Shown: positions 27,973 through 36,928, counted from the first letter of the stretch. The stretch: DNA of 64,000 nt from Pseudomonas sp. ZH-FAD (GCF_002803095.1 NZ_PGLR01000002.1:186001-250000); one strand, 5' to 3'. The notes: generated from the sequence alone by a model not told the origin. Program-made: numbers and translations.

Positions 27973-29172
27973 TCAAGCGTCCCGATCATGTTGCCCGACC
28001 AGGCTGTCCACCGGTGGGACGCGGGTATCGCTTTCCATCTGCGCATCGTGCTCCAACTGATGGCTGAAGCGCTCCAGCGAACCCTGTGCCGGCTGGGCGT
28101 CACTGGCGAATACCGGCGGGCTCATCATGTAGGCGGTAAGCAGGCGGCTTAAGGCCTTGAGGCTGTCGATATGGGTGCGTTCATAGCCATGGGTGGCGTC
28201 GCAGCCGAACGCCAGTAGCGCGGTGCGAATGTCATGGCCGGCGGTGACCGCCGATTGCGCGTCGCTGTGGTAGTAGCGAAACAGGTCGCGGCGTACCGGT
28301 ACTTCCTGTTCGGCCGCCAGGCGCAGCAACTGGCGTGACAGGTGATAGTCATAGGGGCCACCGGAGTCCTGCATGGCCACGCTGACGGCGTGCTCGCTGG
28401 ACTGCTGGCCCGGCGCGACCGGAGCGATGTCGATGCCGACGAACTCACTAACATCCCAGGGCAGGGCGGCAGCAGCGCCGGAGCCGACCTCTTCGGTGAT
28501 GGTGAACAGCGGGTGGCAGTCGATCATCGGTTGCAGACCCTGATCACGAATCGCCTTGAGTGACGCCAGCAGTGCTGCGGCGCCAGCCTTGTCGTCGAGG
28601 TGACGGGCGCTGATATGGCCGCTTTCGGAAAACTCCGGCAGCGGATCGAAGGCGACGAAATCACCAACGCAAACGCCCAGTGAATCGCAATCGGCACGGG
28701 TGGCGCAGTAGGCGTCCAGGCGCAGCTCGACGTGATCCCAGCTGATCGGCATGGTGTCGACGGCGGTGTTGAAGGCGTGCCCCGAGGCCATCAGCGGTAG
28801 CACGCTGCCGCGAATCACGCCGTTGTCGGTGAACAGGCTGACGCGGCTGCCCTCGGCGAAACGGCTCGACCAGCAGCCTACCGGCGCCAGGCCGAGACGA
28901 CCGTTGTCCTTGATCTCGCGGACGATGGCGCCAATGGTGTCGAGGTGCACGGAAACGGCACGGTCGAAACGTTCGTACTCGCTCTGACGCCCGCGCAGGG
29001 TGGCGCGGATGGTGCCACGGCGGGTCAGCTCGAAGGGGATTTCCAGTTCTTCGAGACGCTCGGCGACGTAGCGCACGATAGTGTCGGTGAAACCGGTGGG
29101 GCTGGGGATGGCAAGCATCTCCAGCAGCACCTTCTGCATGTAGTCGAGATCGGGTTCGGGTAGTTGTTGCAT
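27973..29172 (-). CDS. M42-family peptidase of the NAGGN osmoprotectant system
   Basis: 399 residues. The M42 metal-site pattern is present: VSVHLDTIGA, ARHLDDKAGAAALLASL and TITEEVGSGAA, with later DIAPV and H residues. It is third in the operon after the amidotransferase and ngg genes, as in other NAGGN clusters, where it is proposed to turn over or trim the dipeptide. A cytoplasmic zinc aminopeptidase activity is inferred from the family. Its start lies 63 bp after ngg. Confidence 0.92.
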   Translation of the reverse strand: MQQLPEPDLDYMQKVLLEMLAIPSPTGFTDTIVRYVAERLEELEIPFELTRRGTIRATLRGRQSEYERFDRAVSVHLDTIGAIVREIKDNGRLGLAPVGCWSSRFAEGSRVSLFTDNGVIRGSVLPLMASGHAFNTAVDTMPISWDHVELRLDAYCATRADCDSLGVCVGDFVAFDPLPEFSESGHISARHLDDKAGAAALLASLKAIRDQGLQPMIDCHPLFTITEEVGSGAAAALPWDVSEFVGIDIAPVAPGQQSSEHAVSVAMQDSGGPYDYHLSRQLLRLAAEQEVPVRRDLFRYYHSDAQSAVTAGHDIRTALLAFGCDATHGYERTHIDSLKALSRLLTAYMMSPPVFASDAQPAQGSLERFSHQLEHDAQMESDTRVPPVDSLVGQHDRDA

Positions 29173-29197
29173 GCAAGCTCCTCGGCGTTGGGTTTTC

Positions 29198-29221
29198 CCC
29201 TCTCCCGTATGTGGGAGAGGG
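29198..29221. repeat. Intergenic hairpin between ngg and the M42 peptidase gene
   Basis: CCCTCTCCC and GGGAGAGGG pair perfectly around GTATGT. There is no U-tract in the direction of transcription, so it is more likely a processing or stability element than a terminator. Confidence 0.6.
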
Positions 29222-29235
29222 CCGGGGGAGAAGAG

Positions 29236-30975
29236 TCAGCTCGGCCTCTGGCTGAGCGGGAACAGCAGATCGACGAAGCGCTCGGCGGTGGGTTGCGGTT
29301 CGTGGTTGGCCAGGCCGGCGCGCTCGTTGGCTTCGATGAACACGTATTGCGGCTGGTCGGCGGCGGGCACCAGCAGGTCGAGGCCGACCACGGGTATTTC
29401 CAGCGCGCGCGCAGCCTTGATGGCGGCGTCACGCAGGGCCGGATGGAGGATCGCGGTTACATCCTCCAGGGTACCGCCGGTGTGCAGGTTGGCGGTCTTG
29501 CGCACGGCCAGACGCTCACCGGCGGGCAACACGCTGTCGTAGTCGAGGCCGGCACCGTGCAGAGTGCGCAGGGTTTCTGCGTCCTTGGGGATGCGACTTT
29601 CGCCGCCGGTGGCGGCCTGGCGCCGACGGCTCTGCGCATCGATCAGCTTGCCGATGCTGTGGCGGCCATCGCCAATGATTTCGGCCGGGCGGCGGATGGC
29701 CGCGGCCACCACCTCGTAGCCGATCACCAGCACGCGCAGGTCGTGGCCTTCGTGATAACTCTCCAGCAGCACGCGCTGGTCGAACACGCGGGCACGCTCG
29801 ATGGCTTCCTGCACCTCGCCCGGCGTGCGCAGATCAACTGCCACGCCCTGGCCTTGTTCGCCGTCGACCGGCTTGACCACCACCGAGCCATGCTCGGCGA
29901 GAAAAGTGGCATTGTCCTCGGCGCTACCGGCCAGGCGCTGCGCCGGCACGCTGAGGCCGGCGCGCGACAGGGCGCGATGAGTCAGGCGCTTGTCCTGGCA
30001 CAGGGTCATGCTCACGGCGCTGGTCAGGTCGCATAGCGATTCGCGGCAACGGATGCGTCGACCGCCGTGGCTGAGGGTGAACAGCCCGGCTTCGGCGTCG
30101 TCCACCTGTACTTCGATGCCGCGGCGCAGCGCCTCGTCGACGATGATGCGGGCATAGGGGTTGAGCTCGGCCTGCGGGCCAGGGCCGAGGAACAGCGGCT
30201 GGTTGATGCCGTTCTTGCGCTTGAGGCTGAAGGTCTGCAGCTCGCGAAAGCCCAGCTTGGCGTAGAGCTTCTTGGCCTGCTTGTTATCGTGCAGCACCGA
30301 CAGGTCGAGGTAGCTCAGGCCACGGCTCATGCCGTGCTCGATCAGATGCCGGACCAGCACCTCGCCGACGCCCGGGCGGCTGCATTGCGGGGCGACCGCC
30401 AGGCACCAGAGGCTGCTGCCGTTTTCCGGGTCACGGAAGGCGCGCTGGTGGTTGAGACCCATGACGCTGCCGATCACCGCGCCGCTGTCTTCGTCCTCGG
30501 CCAGCCAGTAGGTCGGGCCGCCCTCGTTGTAGGGCGTGAGTTTGGCCGGGTCGATCGGCAGCATGCCGCGGGTCTGGTACAGGCAGTTGATCGCCTGCCA
30601 GTCCGCGTCGTTCTGCGCCCGGCGAATGCGGAAACCACGGAAGCTGCGACGCGCCGGGCGGTAGTCGGTGAACCACAGGCGCAGGGTGTCGGACGGGTCG
30701 AGGAAGAGTTGCTGGGGGGCATGCGCCAACACCTGATGCGGGGCGGCCACGTAAAGCGCGATATCGCGTTCGCCGGGCTGCTCGCCCAGCAGGGATTCGG
30801 CCAGCGCCGTGGCGTCGGGGTAGGTATGGCCGATCAGCAGGCGGCCCCAGCCGCAATGGATGGCTTGCGGTTGACTGGGCTGGCTGGTGTGATCCTCGGC
30901 CAGGCGTGCCTGCAGACGCTCGTAGGAGGGTGTCTGGCCGCGCAGCAGGCGTTGATTGAAGGCAGTGGAGCGCAT
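29236..30975 (-). CDS. ngg: N-acetylglutaminylglutamine synthetase (GNAT plus ATP-grasp fusion)
   Basis: 579 residues from ATG 30975. An N-terminal GNAT acetyltransferase region (about 110-280; WLAEDEDSGAVIGSVMGLNHQ, CLAVAPQCSRPGVGEVLVRHL) is followed by an ATP-grasp region (about 330-575; GSVVVKPVDGEQGQGVAVDLR, EVVAAAIRRPAEIIGDG, FIEANERAGLANHEPQPT). This fusion is diagnostic of Ngg, which acetylates glutamine and ligates a second glutamine. The neighbouring amidotransferase then converts the product to the amide osmolyte. The frame extends to 31068 but that part overlaps a REP region, so the later Met is used. Confidence 0.95.
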   Translation of the reverse strand: MRSTAFNQRLLRGQTPSYERLQARLAEDHTSQPSQPQAIHCGWGRLLIGHTYPDATALAESLLGEQPGERDIALYVAAPHQVLAHAPQQLFLDPSDTLRLWFTDYRPARRSFRGFRIRRAQNDADWQAINCLYQTRGMLPIDPAKLTPYNEGGPTYWLAEDEDSGAVIGSVMGLNHQRAFRDPENGSSLWCLAVAPQCSRPGVGEVLVRHLIEHGMSRGLSYLDLSVLHDNKQAKKLYAKLGFRELQTFSLKRKNGINQPLFLGPGPQAELNPYARIIVDEALRRGIEVQVDDAEAGLFTLSHGGRRIRCRESLCDLTSAVSMTLCQDKRLTHRALSRAGLSVPAQRLAGSAEDNATFLAEHGSVVVKPVDGEQGQGVAVDLRTPGEVQEAIERARVFDQRVLLESYHEGHDLRVLVIGYEVVAAAIRRPAEIIGDGRHSIGKLIDAQSRRRQAATGGESRIPKDAETLRTLHGAGLDYDSVLPAGERLAVRKTANLHTGGTLEDVTAILHPALRDAAIKAARALEIPVVGLDLLVPAADQPQYVFIEANERAGLANHEPQPTAERFVDLLFPLSQRPS

Positions 30976-31040
30976 GGAATAGTCCCTGTCCGTGTTCACT
31001 ACGTCCGGTCTGAGCCGGATCGTCATTGAGTCGCGACAAA

Positions 31041-31100
31041 TCCCGGAGTGCATCCGGGCTACGACCATTGATCCTGCAGGAGCGGCCCGAGGGCCGCTCC
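31041..31100. repeat. REP half-unit plus hairpin between asnO-like gene and ngg
   Basis: A single REP arm (31041-31063, ending CATCCGGGCTACG) is followed by a 10-bp perfect stem GGAGCGGCCC / GGGCCGCTCC at 31079-31100. Both lie within the 132-bp gap of the NAGGN operon and may reduce transcription into ngg. Confidence 0.7.
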
Positions 31101-31107
31101 ACGTGAG

Positions 31108-32877
31108 TTACAGGCCCTGTTCGCTCAGCCACAGGTTGAGCGCCGCCAGTTGCCACAGCTTGGACCCGCGCAGCGGCGTCAGCTGGCTCTGCGGGTTGGT
31201 CAGCAACTGATCGAGCATGGTCGGGTTGAACAGGCCGCGATCCTGGCTGGGGTCGAGCAGCAGGTCGCGCACCCAACCCAGGGTCGCGCCTTCCAGATGC
31301 TTGAGACCCGGCACCGGGAAGTAGCCCTTGGGCCGGTCGATCACCTCGCTGGGGATGACCTTGCGCGCCGCTTCCTTGAGCACATATTTACCGCCGTCAG
31401 GCAGCTTGAACTGCGCGGGGATACGCGCCGACAGTTCGGCCACGCGGTAGTCGAGGAACGGCGTGCGCGCTTCGAGGCCCCAGGCCATGGTCATGTTGTC
31501 CACGCGTTTGACCGGGTCGTCGACCAGCATCACCGTGCTGTCCAGGCGCAGCGCCTTGTCTACCGCCGCACTGGCGCCGGGCATGGCGAAGTGTTCGCGC
31601 ACGAAGTCGCCGGCCATGTCGCCGGTCAACCAGGCGGGCTGTACGCAGGCCGCGTATTCGTCGTGCTCGCGATCGAAGAAGGCGGCGCGGTAGGCGGCGA
31701 AGGCATCATCGGCGCCGTCGACCTGCGGGTACCAGTGATAGCCGGCGAACAGTTCGTCAGCGCCCTGGCCGCTCTGCACTACCTTGCAGTGCTTGGCCAC
31801 TTCGCGCGAGAGCAGGTAGAAGGCGATGCAGTCGTGGCTGACCATCGGCTCGCTCATGGCGCGGAAGGCATTCGGTAGCTGGTCGAGAATCTCGTGCTCG
31901 CCGATGCGCAACTGGTGGTGGCGGGTGGCGAAGCGCTGGGCGATCAGGTCCGAATACTGGAACTCGTCGCCGCGCTCGCCGCCGGCATCCTGGAAGCCGA
32001 TGGAGAAGGTCAGCAGGTTTTCCACGCCGGCTTCGCGCAGCAGGCCCACCAGCATGCTCGAGTCGACGCCACCGGAGAGCAGCACGCCGACATCCACGGC
32101 CGCGCGCTGACGGATCGCCACGGCTTCGCGCATGGTATGCAGCACTTGGTCGCGCCACTCTTCCAGGCCGTAGCCGGCTTCATCGCCTTGCGGGCCGAAT
32201 TGCAGCGTCCACCAGGTTTTCTGTTCGATCTTGCCGTCGGCGTCGATACGCATCCAGGTGGCCGGCGGCAGTTTCTCCACGCCCGCCAGAATGGTGCGCG
32301 GTGCTGGGACCACGGCGTGAAAATTCAGGTAATGGTTGAGGGCGACGGCATCCAGCGTCTTGGCGATATCGCCGCCTTGCAGCAGGGCCGGCAGCGACGA
32401 GGCGAAGCGCAGGCGCTCGCCGGTTCGCGACAGATAGAGTGGTTTGACGCCAAGACGGTCGCGGGCTATGAACAGGCTTTGCTTGTCACGCTCCCAGACG
32501 GCGAAGGCGAACATGCCATTGAGCTTGGGCAGCAGGTTCTCGCCCCAGGCGTGATAGCCCTTGAGCAGTACCTCGGTGTCACCGCCGGAGAAGAAGCGAT
32601 AACCCAGCGCCTCCAGTTCGGCACGCAGCTCGGGGTAGTTGTAGATGGCGCCGTTGAACACCATGGACATACCGAGATCGCTGTCGATCATCGGCTGGCC
32701 CGAGGCTTCGGCCAGATCCATGATCTTCAGCCGGCGATGGCCCAGAGCGATGGGGCCCTGGCTGTGGAAGCCGTGGGCATCGGGGCCGCGAGGGGCCAGG
32801 TGGTGGGTGATGCGTTCGACTGCCGCCAGGTCCGCGGGGCGTCGATCAAAACGTAGTTCTCCAGCTATTCCGCACAT
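31108..32877 (-). CDS. asnO: Asparagine synthase-like amidotransferase of the NAGGN operon
   Basis: 589 residues. The N-terminal glutamine amidotransferase class II domain starts with the nucleophile Cys2 (MCGIAGELRFD) and includes RGPDAHG and FNGAIYNY. The synthetase domain has the PP-loop SGGVDSSML. It is homologous to AsnB but, by context with ngg and the M42 peptidase, amidates N-acetylglutaminylglutamine to the compatible solute NAGGN. It is first in the operon and divergent from the MarR gene. Confidence 0.94.
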   Translation of the reverse strand: MCGIAGELRFDRRPADLAAVERITHHLAPRGPDAHGFHSQGPIALGHRRLKIMDLAEASGQPMIDSDLGMSMVFNGAIYNYPELRAELEALGYRFFSGGDTEVLLKGYHAWGENLLPKLNGMFAFAVWERDKQSLFIARDRLGVKPLYLSRTGERLRFASSLPALLQGGDIAKTLDAVALNHYLNFHAVVPAPRTILAGVEKLPPATWMRIDADGKIEQKTWWTLQFGPQGDEAGYGLEEWRDQVLHTMREAVAIRQRAAVDVGVLLSGGVDSSMLVGLLREAGVENLLTFSIGFQDAGGERGDEFQYSDLIAQRFATRHHQLRIGEHEILDQLPNAFRAMSEPMVSHDCIAFYLLSREVAKHCKVVQSGQGADELFAGYHWYPQVDGADDAFAAYRAAFFDREHDEYAACVQPAWLTGDMAGDFVREHFAMPGASAAVDKALRLDSTVMLVDDPVKRVDNMTMAWGLEARTPFLDYRVAELSARIPAQFKLPDGGKYVLKEAARKVIPSEVIDRPKGYFPVPGLKHLEGATLGWVRDLLLDPSQDRGLFNPTMLDQLLTNPQSQLTPLRGSKLWQLAALNLWLSEQGL

Positions 32878-32930
32878 AGTTCCTTACCGGTGTTGCCGTT
32901 GGGGAGTGGCTCGTGGTCGAGCCTTTTACA

Positions 32931-32966
32931 CCAAAACAAAATAATGCTTTCATGTCAAAGTTTTGG
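32931..32966. promoter_or_regulatory. Inverted repeat in the divergent asnO-marR promoter region
   Basis: CCAAAAC (32931-32937) and GTTTTGG (32960-32966) are complementary and lie in a conspicuously AT-rich 109-bp intergenic region. Position and symmetry suit binding by the divergently encoded MarR protein, or salt-responsive promoter architecture. The 22-bp gap between arms is wide for a classical MarR site. Confidence 0.4.
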
Positions 32967-32985
32967 TTGTTATGAATTGGTGCTT

Positions 32986-33459
32986 ATGACTGATAAAAAA
33001 GTTCCTACTGAAATGGATTTGTCATCTATCATGGCCTTTGAAATGCCCCTGTTCCAGGCCCTGCGACGCCTGCAGCAGGCGGGGGAGGTGCATGCCAAGC
33101 GTCTGGCGCGTTTTGGTGGGCTGACGCCCATGCAGCTGATGGTGCTGCAGGTGCTGGCCAGCGAGACGCGCATGACTGCCAGCGTGCTCAGCAACCGCGT
33201 CAGCCTCACGGCGGCGACGCTTTCCGGGCTGCTCGATCGTCTGGAAGAGCGCGGCCTGCTGCAGCGTCAGCGCGATGACCAGGACCGTCGCCGTCAATGG
33301 CTGCTGATCAGCGCTGCCGGGCGCGAGCTCATTCAGCAGGCGCCGTCGTTGATGCCGCCGGAATTCAACCAGCGTTTCGCCGCACTGGCCGATTGGGAGC
33401 GCCACAGTCTCACTGCCGCGCTGCTGCGCGCGGCCGAGTTGTGCGGGGAGATGGAATGA
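32986..33459 (+). CDS. MarR-family transcriptional regulator
   Basis: 157 residues from ATG 32986. The winged helix-turn-helix region reads LTPMQLMVLQVLASETRMTASVLS, then LTAATLSGLLDRLEERGLLQRQRDDQDRRRQWLLIS, the typical MarR recognition helix and wing. It is divergent from the NAGGN operon, so it is a candidate regulator of that operon. The start with the longest conserved N-terminus is chosen; an upstream in-frame start at 32890 lies too close to asnO and is rejected. Confidence 0.87.
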   Translation: MTDKKVPTEMDLSSIMAFEMPLFQALRRLQQAGEVHAKRLARFGGLTPMQLMVLQVLASETRMTASVLSNRVSLTAATLSGLLDRLEERGLLQRQRDDQDRRRQWLLISAAGRELIQQAPSLMPPEFNQRFAALADWERHSLTAALLRAAELCGEME

Positions 33460-33505
33460 GGTGGGCGGTGCACCCGACTTTTTCAGAAAAAATTCAAGCA
33501 GGGTG

Positions 33506-33534
33506 TTGACTTAGCATCGCCGCCTGCATAAAGT
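33506..33534 (+). promoter_or_regulatory. tRNA cluster promoter
   Basis: TTGACT (33506-33511) and TAAAGT (33529-33534) are separated by 17 bp, followed by the GC-rich discriminator GCGCGCC. That is the profile of a strong, stringently controlled stable-RNA promoter. It ends 21 bp before tRNA-Val. Confidence 0.78.
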
Positions 33535-33555
33535 GCGCGCCTCGCTAAGGCACAT

Positions 33556-33631
33556 GGGTGATTAGCTCAGCCGGGAGAGCATCTGCCTTACAAGCAGAGG
33601 GTCGGCGGTTCGATCCCGTCATCACCCACCA
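33556..33631 (+). tRNA. tRNA-Val (UAC)
   Basis: 76 nt with encoded CCA. Acceptor stem GGGTGAT/ATCACCC, D-arm TAGCTCAG, anticodon loop CTTACAA (anticodon TAC, reads GTA), and T-arm GTTCGATCC. Confidence 0.96.
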
Positions 33632-33666
33632 TAGCCTTAGAGAGAAGGACGAAAGTCCACCGACGC

Positions 33667-33743
33667 GCAGCGGTAGTTCAGTCGGTTAGAATACCGGCCT
33701 GTCACGCCGGGGGTCGCGGGTTCGAGTCCCGTCCGCTGCGCCA
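33667..33743 (+). tRNA. tRNA-Asp (GUC), copy 1
   Basis: 77 nt with encoded CCA. Acceptor stem GCAGCGG/CCGCTGC, anticodon loop CTGTCAC (anticodon GTC) and T-loop GTTCGAGTC. It is identical to the second copy over its full length. Confidence 0.96.
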
Positions 33744-33850
33744 TTATTTCCCAGATCGATGTTTTTTCGGTTTGAGATGGCAGAGTCCGCAGGGCGCCAT
33801 CAGATGCAATAACGCTTCAAGAGTTTTCTGGACGAAAGTCCAACCGACAC

Positions 33851-33927
33851 GCAGCGGTAGTTCAGTCGGTTAGAATACCGGCCTGTCACGCCGGGGGTCG
33901 CGGGTTCGAGTCCCGTCCGCTGCGCCA
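33851..33927 (+). tRNA. tRNA-Asp (GUC), copy 2
   Basis: 77 nt, same sequence as copy 1, starting 184 bp downstream of it. About 20 bp of upstream flank (GGACGAAAGTCC, then a CCGAC-like motif) is also duplicated, so the unit arose by tandem duplication. Confidence 0.96.
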
Positions 33928-33933
33928 TATACG

Positions 33934-33966
33934 AAACCCGCTGATCGCGAGATCAGTGGGTTTTTT
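33934..33966 (+). terminator. tRNA operon terminator
   Basis: AACCCGCTGATC and GATCAGTGGGTT pair around GCGA with one G-U type mismatch and are followed directly by a T6 run. Confidence 0.92.
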
Positions 33967-34202
33967 ATTGGCCGTCGTTTGTGCATCTGCTTCGCTGTGG
34001 CAGGTGCTCAGGCGGTGAGCTTTGCGTGCTTGTCATCGCGGCTAAAGCCTCTCCTGCGCAGGCGGCGCCTGTTCCTCGTTAGTGTCGATGGCCATCTCAC
34101 CTGCCCGCGACTTTTCGTCATATTGCCTTCATCCCGCCGTTCTAGCCTGATGGGCATGCATCTTGTTTCGTCGTTGAACGGTTCATGCGGGAGAGTCGAG
34201 TA

Positions 34203-34289
34203 ATGGATGATTATCAGGAAGAGCTGCTGGAACTGAACGCCCTTGAGCAGGGCGTAGTGGATGGCGACGAGGACGCCACCGAGCTGTAA
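34203..34289 (+). CDS. Possible acidic small protein (28 aa)
   Basis: ATG 34203 is preceded by GGGAGAG. The peptide opens MDDYQEELLELNALEQG and ends EDATEL, strongly acidic with a helical start. Short acidic proteins beginning MDDY are familiar in Pseudomonas genomes, but I cannot name this one. The 236 bp between the tRNA terminator and this ORF show no other gene; the CATATT-like stretch near 34120 could be its promoter. Confidence 0.5.
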   Translation: MDDYQEELLELNALEQGVVDGDEDATEL

Positions 34290-34329
34290 CGGGCCATGGG
34301 ACAGCGGTCAGACGGTTGTGGCTCGCTTT

Positions 34330-34352
34330 CGTAGCCCGGATGCAATCCGGGA
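34330..34352. repeat. REP unit
   Basis: Single copy of the CGTAGCCCGGATGCAATCC-type REP seen at 17377, in the gap between the small acidic ORF and the 3' end of the fpv-type operon. A diverged partner arm (ACATCCGAGCG) follows near 34378, so it may end the operon transcript. Confidence 0.75.
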
Positions 34353-34395
34353 GCGGCATCGCCGGCATTCCTGAATTACATCCGAGCGACTTCGC

Positions 34396-35283
34396 TCAGG
34401 GCGACAGGGCGTCCAGCACCTGGCCGATGGCCGTTTCCAGCCCGGCTATGGGGGTGTCCTGGTTGTCTTCGATCAGCACCAGGCGGCTACCGCCATCGCT
34501 GATCGCCTTGGCCAGATCGGCTGGCGGCTGGCGCTGGACAAGCACGGCAGCGACGTCGTTGTCCCGCAGGTCGGCGCTCAGTTGCGCCAGGGTTTCTGCC
34601 GTCCATTCGGCGTCCTTCGCCACGCTCAGCTCGACAAGGTCGAGGTTGAGGCCGTCGATCAGGTAGTCGAAGTGATCCGATAGGCTGGCCACGCTGAGGT
34701 TGTCCAGTTCGGCCAGGCGGCTTTCGCTGGCGGCGCTGAGCTTGAGTAGGCGCTGCTTGAGCGTCGCCAGGTTGGCCTCGATCTGCGGCTTGGCCTCCGG
34801 CGCGAGGCGGCCCAGGTCGGCGGCGATCACATCGGCCATGCGCCCCAGGTTGTTGATGTTGAGCCAGGGCTGGCTGGCCAGGGCGTCACCGCCGTCGTTG
34901 CGTAGGGCGATGCCGGGCAGGGCGCCGTCCACCGGGCGCGCGCCATCGACTTCGACGATGCGAATATTGCTGCGCCGCGCCAGCGGGTAGAGCGGGTCGT
35001 CCGGCCACAGCGAACGCAGGGCGATCACCGCGTCGGCGTCACGCGCGGCCTTCTCCAGTGCACCCGCGCCGCGGCCGGCGAAATACGAGAGCTGGCGGCT
35101 GGCCGGCAGGTTGGCCGGGGCGGCGCGTTGCAGCTGCACGGCGCTGCCGTCAAGCAGGTTGGCGCCCAGACCGTAGGTGATCGGCAGGCTGGCGAGAATG
35201 CGCACGGGCTGTGTTTCGGCGTGCAGTGGGCCGGCGAGCAGGGCGCAGGCGGCCAGGGCGAGGCTCAGACGTTGCAGGGTCAT
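34396..35283 (-). CDS. fpvF: Metal ABC transporter substrate-binding protein (FpvF-like)
   Basis: 295 residues with a Sec signal (MTLQRLSLALAACALLAGPLHA). It belongs to the cluster A-I metal-binding protein family but lacks the long His-rich loop of ZnuA and shows few family His ligands, as expected for the atypical second binding protein of this operon. In P. aeruginosa, FpvF works with FpvC to bind iron released from ferripyoverdine in the periplasm. It is the last gene, overlapping the permease gene by 4 nt. Confidence 0.82.
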   Translation of the reverse strand: MTLQRLSLALAACALLAGPLHAETQPVRILASLPITYGLGANLLDGSAVQLQRAAPANLPASRQLSYFAGRGAGALEKAARDADAVIALRSLWPDDPLYPLARRSNIRIVEVDGARPVDGALPGIALRNDGGDALASQPWLNINNLGRMADVIAADLGRLAPEAKPQIEANLATLKQRLLKLSAASESRLAELDNLSVASLSDHFDYLIDGLNLDLVELSVAKDAEWTAETLAQLSADLRDNDVAAVLVQRQPPADLAKAISDGGSRLVLIEDNQDTPIAGLETAIGQVLDALSP

Positions 35284-36179
35284 CCCAGGTTCCCTTTCAG
35301 GCTAGGCAGTGTGCCGCGGGCGATGGCGGCGAGGGCGAAGGCGAGGCCGGCGACCATGATGATCGCGGCGCCGGAGGGGATCGGCAGTTCCAGGGCGATC
35401 GGCAGGAAGATGCCGGCCAGGGTGCTGCAGGTGGCGATCAGGACCGACAGCCAGAAGAAGCCCTTCAGCGATTGGCTCAGCAGCCGTGCGGCGGCCGCTG
35501 GGATCACCAGCAGGGCGCCGACCAGGATGGCGCCGATGACCTTGACCGCAGCCACGGTAACCAGCGACACCAGCATCACGAACAGGTAGTCCAGCGGCTT
35601 CACTGCGACGCCGCGCACGCTGGCCAGTTGCGGGTTGAAGCTGGCCAGCATGATGCGGTTGTACAACGGCAGTGCCAGGCCCAGCACCAGCAGCGAGACC
35701 AGCGCCAGCACCGCGAGATCCTGGGCGTTGACCGTCAGCACCGAGCCGAACAGCACGTTCTCCAGGATATGGATGTTGATCTTGCCGGCGAGCACCAGCA
35801 GCAGGCTGGCGCCGACTGCCAGAGACACCGAGAGGAACACGCCGATCAGGGTGTCTGGTGCCAGGCCAGTACGGTTGCGCAGGTAGTTGAGCAGGATGCC
35901 GAACAGCAGGCAGTAGCCGAACAGGCTGCCGTAGGGGCCGGTGTAGGGTTCGCCGAGCAGGATGCCGATGGCCACACCGGTCAGTGCGGCGTGGCCGACC
36001 GCCTCGGAGAAGAAGGCGAAGCGCTTGACCACCACCAGCGTGCCGAGGCCGCCGAGCACCGGGCCGATCAACAGGCCGGCGAGCAGGGCGTTGACCACGA
36101 AACCGTAGGCCAGGGCCTCGGGCAAATAGCCGGCGCTGGCCCAGGCCTGGATCGCCAGGCGGATGTCTTCGAAACTCAT
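35280..36179 (-). CDS. fpvE: Metal ABC transporter permease (FpvE-like)
   Basis: 299 residues from ATG 36179 with about eight predicted membrane helices. Family marks of ABC-3 permeases include VVVKRFAFFSEAVGHAALTGVAIG and GAILVGALLVIPAAAARLL. It forms the inner membrane channel for Fe2+ or Mn/Zn-like cations delivered by the binding proteins. The preferred start overlaps the ATPase gene stop (ATGA). Confidence 0.88.
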   Translation of the reverse strand: MSFEDIRLAIQAWASAGYLPEALAYGFVVNALLAGLLIGPVLGGLGTLVVVKRFAFFSEAVGHAALTGVAIGILLGEPYTGPYGSLFGYCLLFGILLNYLRNRTGLAPDTLIGVFLSVSLAVGASLLLVLAGKINIHILENVLFGSVLTVNAQDLAVLALVSLLVLGLALPLYNRIMLASFNPQLASVRGVAVKPLDYLFVMLVSLVTVAAVKVIGAILVGALLVIPAAAARLLSQSLKGFFWLSVLIATCSTLAGIFLPIALELPIPSGAAIIMVAGLAFALAAIARGTLPSLKGNLG

Positions 36180-36928
36180 GACGAGGCCTCTTGCTGGCGC
36201 GGATGGCTGGAGAACAGTTCGAGCAGGCGTTCGGGGGTCAGCACCTGCTGCGGCGAGTCGTCGAACAGCACGCGGCGGTTGAGCCCGGTGACGCGGTCGG
36301 CGAGGCGACCGACGGCCTGCAGGTCGTGCTCGATCCACAGCACCGTGGTGCCGGCCTGGCGCCAGTCGCGCAGCAGTTGCTCGAACACCTGCACGCCGGG
36401 TTCGTCCAGTGCCGACATCGGTTCGTCGAGCACCAGCAACTGCGCCTCGGGCACCAGGCCCTGGGCCAGTAGCACGCGCTGGCGCTCACCGCCGGACAAT
36501 GCGCCCATGCGCCGCTTGCGCTTGTCGAGCATGCCGACCCGCGCCAGCGCCTGTTCGATGGCCGGCGCGTGGCGTCGCGACAGGCCGAGGAAGGCCGGAC
36601 GGCGCTGGCACATGGCAGCCATGAAGTCGTCCACCGTCATCGGCAGGCCGCGGTCGAATTCCAGCGCCTGCGGCACGTAGCCGATGGTGCTGGGGGCGGC
36701 CGGCCAGTGCAGACGCAGCTCGCCCTGGTGCGGCATCTGCCCGAGCAGGGTCTTGATCAGCGAGCTCTTGCCGCCGCCGTTGGGGCCGACCAGGGCATGC
36801 ACGCTGCCGGCGCGCACCTGAAAGCTGACCTTGTCGAGAATCCGCGTGCGGCCGAGGTTGAGGTCGACGCCGGCGAATTCGATGCCGGGGCCCAGCAGGC
36901 GCGGCGGTGCGGTTTCGAGGGCGGTCAT
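36176..36928 (-). CDS. fpvD: Metal ABC transporter ATP-binding protein (FpvD-like)
   Basis: 250 residues. Walker A GPNGGGKSSL, signature LSGGERQRVLLAQ, Walker B LLVLDEPMSALD and the H-loop His in WIEHDLQ are all intact. It energises the permease encoded next. Four-nt overlaps with both neighbours show tight translational coupling. Confidence 0.92.
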   Translation of the reverse strand: MTALETAPPRLLGPGIEFAGVDLNLGRTRILDKVSFQVRAGSVHALVGPNGGGKSSLIKTLLGQMPHQGELRLHWPAAPSTIGYVPQALEFDRGLPMTVDDFMAAMCQRRPAFLGLSRRHAPAIEQALARVGMLDKRKRRMGALSGGERQRVLLAQGLVPEAQLLVLDEPMSALDEPGVQVFEQLLRDWRQAGTTVLWIEHDLQAVGRLADRVTGLNRRVLFDDSPQQVLTPERLLELFSSHPRQQEASS

